Part shown: positions 59,088 to 64,000 of the stretch, in pieces
How the letters are laid out: each line of letters opens with the position of its first letter
Position numbering within the stretch: position 1 is the first letter of the stretch
From: Arthrobacter hankyongi
Lineage (GTDB): Bacteria; Actinomycetota; Actinomycetes; Actinomycetales; Micrococcaceae
NCBI RefSeq assembly: GCF_022012395.1
Contig: NZ_JAKLTQ010000012.1
Span: forward strand, 1-64,000
DNA length: 64,000 bases
Direction of reading: 5' to 3'
Position numbers and translations under genes: made by a program
The notes under the pieces: model-generated
The model's input: only the letters and a program-made list of their open reading frames with translations
Told to the model about the DNA's origin: nothing
Database searches by the model: none

Positions 59088-61031
59088 ATGAGCACTGGTA
59101 CGGACCGGACGCAGGAATCCGGCGAAGTCAGCGAACGCGCGGCCCGCGCGGTGGCCGAAGCGGCACGGGAAACCGAGTGGACGCGGCCGAGCTTCGCCAA
59201 GGGCCTGTACCTGGGCCACTTTGATCCTGACCTGATCCACCCCCATCCCGTCCCCACCCCGGAGCAACAGGCAGCGGGCGAGACCTTCCTGGCCCGGCTT
59301 GAGGAATTCGCCCGCACGATGGACGGACGGCTGATCGAGCGCGAGTCCCGGATTCCGGACGAATACCTGCAGGGCCTGGCCGAACTGGGCACCTTCGGCA
59401 TGAAGACCCCGGTCGAATACGGCGGCCTGGGCCTGTCGCTGACCTATTACGGCCGGGCCCTGATGCTGCTCAGCTCCGTCCACCCCAGCCTGGGGGCCAT
59501 GTTGTCGGCCCACCAGTCGGTGGGCGTCCCGGAACCGGTCAAGGTCTTCGGCACCGAGGACCAGAAGCGCCGGTACCTGCCCCGCTGCGCGGCCGGCGCG
59601 GTCACGGCATTCCTGCTGACCGAACCCGGCGTCGGTTCGGACCCGGCCCGCCTGTCGTCGACGGCGGAGCCGGACGAGGACGGGGAAACGTACGTGCTCA
59701 ACGGGAGCAAGCTGTGGACCACCAACGGGGTGGTCGCCGAACTGGTGGTGGTCATGGCCAAGGTGCCCCCGCATGGGGAATCGGCCGGCGGCATCACCGC
59801 CTTCGTGGTCGAGGCGGACTCCCCCGGGATCACCGTGGAGCACCGCAATGCCTTCAGCGGGCTGCACGGACTCGAAAACGGGGTCACCCGCTTCCACAAC
59901 GTCCGGGTCCCGGCGGCCAACCGGCTGGGCAAGGAAGGCCAGGGCCTCAAGATCGCCCTGAACACCCTGAATACGGGGCGGCTGGCCATTCCGGCCATCT
60001 GCGCCGGAAGCGGCAAGTGGTCCTTGAAGATCGCCCGCGAATGGTCCATGGCCCGCGTCCAGTGGGGCCGGCCGATCGGCCGGCACGAGGCCGTGGGCAA
60101 GAAGATCGCCTTCATCGCCGCCACCGCCTTCGCGCTGGAGGCCGTCTTCGAACTCTCCGCTGCGCTGGCGGAGTCCGGGCTCAAGGACGTGCGGATCGAG
60201 GCGGCCCTGGCCAAGCTCTGGTCCAGCGAAATGGCCTGGAAGGTCGCGGACGACCTGGTCCAGATCCGCGGCGGCCGCGGCTTCGAGACCGCCGATTCCC
60301 TGGAGGCACGCGGCGAGCGGGCGGTAGCTGCCGAACAGCAGCTGCGGGACATGCGGATCAACAGGATCTTCGAAGGCTCCTCGGAGATTATGCGGCTGCT
60401 GATCGCGCGGGAAGCGGTGGACACCCATCTGGCCGCGGCCGGTGACCTGGCCTCGGCCGATGCCGACCTGTCCGCCAAGGCCCGCGCCGCCCTTGGCGCC
60501 AGCGGCTTCTACGCGGGCTGGCTCCCCAAGCTGCTGGCCGGCCAGGGACTGAATCCCCGGTCCTATGCCGAGTTCGGGCCGCTCGCGACGCACCTGCGGT
60601 TCGCCGAGCGGTCCTCGCGCAAGCTGGCCCGGAACACCTTTGCCGGGATGGCGCGCTGGCAGGCCGGGCTGGAGCACCGGCAGGCCTTCCTCGGACGCAT
60701 TGTGGACATCGGCGCCGAGCTGTTCGCCATGGCCGCCTGCTGCAGCCGGGCGGAGCTGCTGCGCCGGCAGGATCCGGCGGCGGGCAGGAGCGCCCGGGAG
60801 CTCGCCGATGCATTCTGCCAGCAGTCCCGCGAGCGCGTCCGGCAGCTGTTCGATGATCTCTGGCGCAATACCGATGCCACCGACCAGCGGCTGGCCGGCA
60901 AGGTGCTCGACGGCGAGTACACCTGGCTGGAAGCCGGCATCATCGATATCTCCGAAGGCACCGGCCCGTGGATCGCCGAACCGGGCACCGGTCCCTCGAC
61001 CCGTGAGAACCAGCGCCGCCGCTACCGGTAG
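59088..61031 (+). CDS. Acyl-CoA dehydrogenase with long C-terminal extension
   Basis: At 647 residues it is about 260 longer than a standard acyl-CoA dehydrogenase. Residues ~60-470 hold the dehydrogenase fold: GLGLSLTYYGRALMLLSS, AFLLTEPGVGSDPARLSST, RGGRGFETADSLEARGERAVAAEQQLRDMRINRIFEGSSEIMRLLIAREAVDTHL. Residues ~480-647 are an additional helical domain as in FadE5-type and very-long-chain enzymes. FAD-dependent desaturation of acyl-CoA thioesters is expected; chain length is unknown. GGGGACAGCC precedes the ATG. It lies upstream of a FadR-type regulator. Confidence 0.9.
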   Translation: MSTGTDRTQESGEVSERAARAVAEAARETEWTRPSFAKGLYLGHFDPDLIHPHPVPTPEQQAAGETFLARLEEFARTMDGRLIERESRIPDEYLQGLAELGTFGMKTPVEYGGLGLSLTYYGRALMLLSSVHPSLGAMLSAHQSVGVPEPVKVFGTEDQKRRYLPRCAAGAVTAFLLTEPGVGSDPARLSSTAEPDEDGETYVLNGSKLWTTNGVVAELVVVMAKVPPHGESAGGITAFVVEADSPGITVEHRNAFSGLHGLENGVTRFHNVRVPAANRLGKEGQGLKIALNTLNTGRLAIPAICAGSGKWSLKIAREWSMARVQWGRPIGRHEAVGKKIAFIAATAFALEAVFELSAALAESGLKDVRIEAALAKLWSSEMAWKVADDLVQIRGGRGFETADSLEARGERAVAAEQQLRDMRINRIFEGSSEIMRLLIAREAVDTHLAAAGDLASADADLSAKARAALGASGFYAGWLPKLLAGQGLNPRSYAEFGPLATHLRFAERSSRKLARNTFAGMARWQAGLEHRQAFLGRIVDIGAELFAMAACCSRAELLRRQDPAAGRSARELADAFCQQSRERVRQLFDDLWRNTDATDQRLAGKVLDGEYTWLEAGIIDISEGTGPWIAEPGTGPSTRENQRRRYR

Positions 61032-61144
61032 GCCCGCAGGAAGGCAACCATTTTCGGCACGAACCAGGTCCCAGGATCCGCGGCCACCAGCCGATATATT
61101 GGGATGGACTGATTCGCCGATTGCCCGTGCCGGAAGGAGGTGCC

Positions 61145-61906
61145 GTGGCCTCCCTGCCTGCCTTGCAGTCGCAGATCTACCGGACCTTGCCGGCGCTGGA
61201 GCGGGCCGATACCATCGCGCAGCGGATTTCCACGGCCATTTCGCTGGGCATGCTGCGCGAAGGCGAACGGCTGCCGGCCGAATCCGAGCTCTCCGAAATG
61301 TTCGGCGTTGCCGGGGCCACCCTTCGCGACGCGCTCGCGTCCCTGCGCGAGCAGGGCATTGTCGAGACCCGCCGGGGCCGCAATGGCGGAACCTTCGTCG
61401 TCAAGGCTCCGCCGGCGGCCCGCGACCTGATGCAGCGGTACCTGGCGGAAACCTCCATCGCCGAGCTGCGGGACCTGGGCGACGAGCATGCGGCCGTCAC
61501 CGCTGCCACGGTCCGCCTGGCCTGCGACCGCGCTGACCCGCAGGCGCTGGACCGGCTGGAACAGCTGGCCCGTGCGCAGGCCCGCGCCGAGACGCCGGAG
61601 GCACGGGCCCGGGCGGACAGCCGCTTCCACATCGAACTGGCCGTCGCGGCCCAGTCGCCGCGGCTGGTCGCCACGGAAATCCGGCTCCAGGGTGAAATCA
61701 GCCAGATCCTGTGGACCCCGCTGGCCGGCGTCTTCGACCTGGAAACGGCGGCGGCGGAACATCTGCAGCTGGCCCAGGCGATCCGGCGCGACGAGCCGGA
61801 CACGGCCCAGCGGCTGGCGCTGGAGCACATCCGCCGGAACATCTACCACCTGATCGACACCAAGCTGTCCCTGAGCTACTCGGACCGGACCCAGGAGACC
61901 CTTTGA
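61145..61906 (+). CDS. GntR/FadR-family transcriptional regulator
   Basis: The 253-residue protein has an N-terminal GntR winged helix (ISLGMLREGERLPAESELSEMFGVAGATLRDALASLREQGIVETRRGRNGGTFV) and a C-terminal FCD ligand domain (EHAAVTAATVRLAC; DSRFHIELAVAAQSPRLV with acidic/His metal-site residues). The GTG start at 61145 follows GGAAGGAGGTGCC. Its stop forms a TTGA overlap with the Cache protein start, so the two are translationally coupled, which suggests a shared signal. Confidence 0.9.
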   Translation: MASLPALQSQIYRTLPALERADTIAQRISTAISLGMLREGERLPAESELSEMFGVAGATLRDALASLREQGIVETRRGRNGGTFVVKAPPAARDLMQRYLAETSIAELRDLGDEHAAVTAATVRLACDRADPQALDRLEQLARAQARAETPEARARADSRFHIELAVAAQSPRLVATEIRLQGEISQILWTPLAGVFDLETAAAEHLQLAQAIRRDEPDTAQRLALEHIRRNIYHLIDTKLSLSYSDRTQETL

Positions 61907-62622
61907 GCCCGCAGGACCTCACCGCGAAGGCCGCCGACTCGATCACCGGCTGGCTCAACGACCTCTACCGGGACCTGGGGACCATGTCCGGCGAGGTGGG
62001 CCTGCTGCTGGAAGCCGCGCTGGGAGACCGCACCAAGATCTCCAAACGGGATTTGGCCGGCCTGCGGGAAAAATCCACCAAATTCCTGAATTCCCATTCC
62101 GACGTCGTGGGCGCCGGGGTCATATTTTCGATTTCCTCCATTCAGGACGCCGAAGGCGTTTTGGAATGGTGGTTCAAGAATGACGACAACGCCATCGAAA
62201 AGCTGGATTTCGATCTGGCTCCGGAAGGCAACAGCTTCTACGACTACGAACAGCTGCCCTGGTTTTCGATTGCCGCGCGCACCGGGCAGCAGACCATCGC
62301 CGGGCCCTACGTGGACTATCTGGGCTTCAACGAATACATCATGACCTGCACGGTGCCCAGCTACGTGCGCGGGAACTTCATCGGCGTGACCGGCTGCGAC
62401 CTGCGCGTGCGCGACCTGGAACAGGTCTTCATCCCGATGATCCGCAGCGTCCCCGGCGATGCGGCCATCCTGAACGGCAACGAGAACCGCGTGGTGCTGG
62501 GCAATTCGGGCCGGTTCCTGGTCGGTGAACGGATCAAGAACCGGCCCGAGGGCTACTCGCTGGTGCCGCTGGAGGTGCCCTACCTGAACCTGAGCCTGCT
62601 CTGCAGCAGCCGGCCGGGCTAG
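61903..62622 (+). CDS. Soluble Cache-domain sensor protein
   Basis: The 239-residue protein has a Cache fold region: residues ~60-175 include YDYEQLPWFSIAARTGQQTIAGPYVDYLGFNEYIMTCTVPSYVRGNFIGVTGCDLRVRDL, matching the W..A....PY.D...T...P.....GV.G.D pattern (Trp120, Tyr136, Asp138, Asp166). There is no signal peptide or membrane helix, whereas Cache domains are normally extracellular sensor modules. The TTG start overlaps the GntR stop. The stop codon and that of the convergent hydrolase lie within one CTAG. The ligand is unknown; amino acid/amine is a guess from context. Confidence 0.82.
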   Translation: MSPQDLTAKAADSITGWLNDLYRDLGTMSGEVGLLLEAALGDRTKISKRDLAGLREKSTKFLNSHSDVVGAGVIFSISSIQDAEGVLEWWFKNDDNAIEKLDFDLAPEGNSFYDYEQLPWFSIAARTGQQTIAGPYVDYLGFNEYIMTCTVPSYVRGNFIGVTGCDLRVRDLEQVFIPMIRSVPGDAAILNGNENRVVLGNSGRFLVGERIKNRPEGYSLVPLEVPYLNLSLLCSSRPG

Positions 62623-63461
62623 GACACGCCCACAGTTCCGGCCAAGGCGTCCTGCCGCCGCGCGCAGCGCGCCGCGAACGCCTCGAAGATCAGGGCGCGG
62701 TCCGCGGCGCTGCCGTGGGAATCCTCCGGATGCCACTGCACCCCGACCACCCAGGAGTTCTCCCGGTGTTCGGTGCCTTCCACTACGCCGTCGCCGGCCA
62801 CGGCAGTCACGGCCAGCGCATCGGCCACGGTTCCCACCGCCTGGTGGTGCCCGGAGCGGACGGTGACGCGGTCGCGGCCCAGGATGCCGGCGATCCGGGT
62901 GCCCGGCACCAGCGAGACTTCCTCGTCCAGGAAGATCGGCGCGCCCGGGCCGCCGCGGTGCAGCTGCCACGGGTCCAGGTCCGGGATCAGGGTGCCGCCG
63001 CAGGCGACGTTGAGCAGCTGCGAGCCGCGGCAGATGGCCAGCAGCGGCTGGTCCCGTTCCAGTACGCCGCGGATCAGCGCCAGGCAGTACTCGTCCGCGC
63101 GCCGGTCCACACCGTAGGAGTTCGGCACCGGTCCGTGGTGGCCGTAGAGGGCGCCGTCCACGTCCCCGCCGCCGAGGAAGAGCACGCCGTCGAATCCGGC
63201 CAGCTCCGTCTCCGGCACCAGGTCATCGGCTGCGCTGTCCACCAGTTCGGCCCGTGCCCCGGCGGCCAGCAAGGCCTCGATGGCAGTGCGGGTGAACCGC
63301 TCCATCAGCTCCAGCGTCTGGGCCGTCATGCCCGGAAACGTCAGCGAGACGACGACGGCGATCCGCGGCGCGTCCGCCGGCAGCCCGGCGACGCCGGCCG
63401 GTACGACGTCGGCCGGGTCCACCCGCAGTGCCGGCGCGCCGCCTTCCTGCCCGGCCCTCAC
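62619..63461 (-). CDS. puuD: Gamma-glutamyl-GABA hydrolase-like class I amidotransferase (PuuD-like), copy 2
   Basis: The 280-residue protein has the peptidase C26 signatures: FDGVLFLGGGDVDGALYG, LLAICRGSQLLNVACGGTLIPD with nucleophile Cys, SGHHQAVG, and VGVQWHPEDSHG with His-Glu. PuuD cleaves gamma-glutamyl-gamma-aminobutyrate to glutamate and GABA in putrescine breakdown. The GTG start overlaps the upstream paralogue stop by 4 bases (GTGA). It is convergent with the Cache gene. Confidence 0.88.
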   Translation of the reverse strand: MRAGQEGGAPALRVDPADVVPAGVAGLPADAPRIAVVVSLTFPGMTAQTLELMERFTRTAIEALLAAGARAELVDSAADDLVPETELAGFDGVLFLGGGDVDGALYGHHGPVPNSYGVDRRADEYCLALIRGVLERDQPLLAICRGSQLLNVACGGTLIPDLDPWQLHRGGPGAPIFLDEEVSLVPGTRIAGILGRDRVTVRSGHHQAVGTVADALAVTAVAGDGVVEGTEHRENSWVVGVQWHPEDSHGSAADRALIFEAFAARCARRQDALAGTVGVS

Positions 63462-64000
63462 CGGACGCCTGCCCCGGCGAGCCCGGCCAGGACGTCCCGC
63501 CGCTGCCGGGCGGCCTCCACCACCCACTGGAACAGGGCATGGTCCGCGGGGTTGCCGGCCGCGAGGTCCTCCGGATGCCACTGCACCGCCAGCAGCGGGG
63601 AGCCGGGCAGCTCCAGGGCCTCGACCACGCCGTCGGCGGCGGTGGCCGTCACGCGCAGGCCCTCACCAAGGTCCCCCACCGCCTGGTGGTGGTAGGAGGA
63701 AACCTCCACCGTGCCGGCGCCCGCGGCAGCGGCCAGCAGCGACCCCGCGGGCACCGCCACCGGATGGACGGCGTCCTTGTGCGTCACGGCGCCCGGCTCC
63801 AGATGCTGGATAAGCGTGCCGCCGCGGGAGACATTCAGCAGCTGCAGCCCGCGGCAGATCGCCAGCAGCGGGATATCCGCCTCGAGGCAGCCGGCCAGGA
63901 TCCCTGCCTCGTAGGCGTCCTGGCCGTCATAGTCGGCGGGCCAGTAGTGCTCGTCCGGCTCGGCCCCGTACCGCGCCGGGTCCACATCCGCCCCGCCGGG
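63458..64000 (-). CDS. puuD: Gamma-glutamyl-GABA hydrolase-like amidotransferase (PuuD-like), copy 1, 5' end outside window
   Basis: The 180 visible residues begin at PGGADVDPARYGAEPDEHYWPADYDGQDAYEAGILAGCLEADIPLLAICRGLQLLNVSRGGTLIQHLEPG, with nucleophile Cys in CRG, SYHHQAVG and AVQWHPEDLAAG. It is a tandem paralogue of the following gene, sharing all catalytic motifs but with clear sequence divergence, so it is not a recent duplication. The missing N-terminus should hold ~70 residues. Gene neighbours to the right probably continue the putrescine pathway. Confidence 0.88.
   Translation of the reverse strand, partial: PGGADVDPARYGAEPDEHYWPADYDGQDAYEAGILAGCLEADIPLLAICRGLQLLNVSRGGTLIQHLEPGAVTHKDAVHPVAVPAGSLLAAAAGAGTVEVSSYHHQAVGDLGEGLRVTATAADGVVEALELPGSPLLAVQWHPEDLAAGNPADHALFQWVVEAARQRRDVLAGLAGAGVR

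Noticed and set aside
1-64000. CRISPR arrays, transposons, integrases or prophage genes
   Set aside because: None found: no regularly spaced repeats, transposase or integrase motifs, or phage structural genes, and the only tRNA has no attachment-like repeat beside it.

Overview
The window is high-GC, densely packed DNA with many 4-base gene overlaps. Its gene content fits an actinobacterium of the Arthrobacter group (Micrococcaceae): an LpqY-SugABC-like sugar importer, a mycothiol-era DinB/maleylpyruvate-isomerase-like protein, a Mrp antiporter with fused A and B subunits, cysteine-free S14/L33 paralogues, a DtxR-type iron box and many apparently leaderless genes. The genus is an inference. 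I see no prophage, insertion sequence, CRISPR array or biosynthetic gene cluster. The region looks like ordinary chromosome carrying transport, catabolic and homeostasis modules.

Layout, left to right. 1-6.3 kb: the end of a PIN-domain (VapC-like) toxin, a LysE exporter, a low-molecular-weight protein tyrosine phosphatase, a P-loop kinase/PabB fusion, a cardiolipin synthase in the opposite direction, and PabC. PabB and PabC supply p-aminobenzoate for folate. 6.3-9.4 kb: the thiamine-related ECF transporter ykoEDC behind a TPP riboswitch. 9.6-16.3 kb: a small DUF4235 membrane protein and the Mrp Na+/H+ antiporter operon (A/B fusion, C, D, E, F, G). 16.5-23.3 kb: a UMF1-type MFS protein, a striking 50-bp palindrome, dcd, a secreted M15 peptidase with VCBS-like repeats, tryptophan 2,3-dioxygenase, a KhtT/KhtU-type K+ efflux pair and a DinB-like protein. 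23.5-28.1 kb: a trehalose-type importer (lpqY-sugA-sugB-sugC) and tRNA-Gly(CCC). 28.1-32.3 kb: panD, an auxin-efflux-type carrier, a HerA-like ATPase and an unknown membrane-anchored protein. 32.5-36.8 kb: an NHL-thioredoxin and a CopD/CtaG fusion, probably for copper handling and cytochrome oxidase assembly. 36.9-38.1 kb: HU and the rpmB-rpmG-rpsN ribosomal-protein set. 38.4-43.8 kb: MarR/oxidoreductase, an MHS transporter, VIT1/CCC1, an SGNH hydrolase and YnfA. 43.8-51.7 kb: a polyamine module (potABCD, an Lrp regulator, a class III aminotransferase and a PuuB-like oxidase). 51.8-57.0 kb: an iron-siderophore uptake operon behind a DtxR-type box. 57.1-64 kb: an alpha/beta hydrolase, an LLM flavin oxidoreductase, a long acyl-CoA dehydrogenase, a FadR-type GntR regulator translationally coupled to a cytosolic Cache-domain protein, and two tandem PuuD-like gamma-glutamyl-GABA hydrolases, the second cut by the window edge.

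The least explained items are as follows. A family of intergenic repeats is built around the d(GCGAAGC) mini-hairpin, with compensatory base changes between copies. A 50-bp palindrome supplies the stop codon of an MFS gene. The P-loop/PabB fusion has no assigned kinase substrate. The GntR + soluble Cache + tandem PuuD locus could be an undescribed intracellular polyamine/GABA-sensing arrangement. A recurring -10 hexamer lies 6-8 bases before the start codon of about a dozen genes, which points to widespread leaderless transcription.
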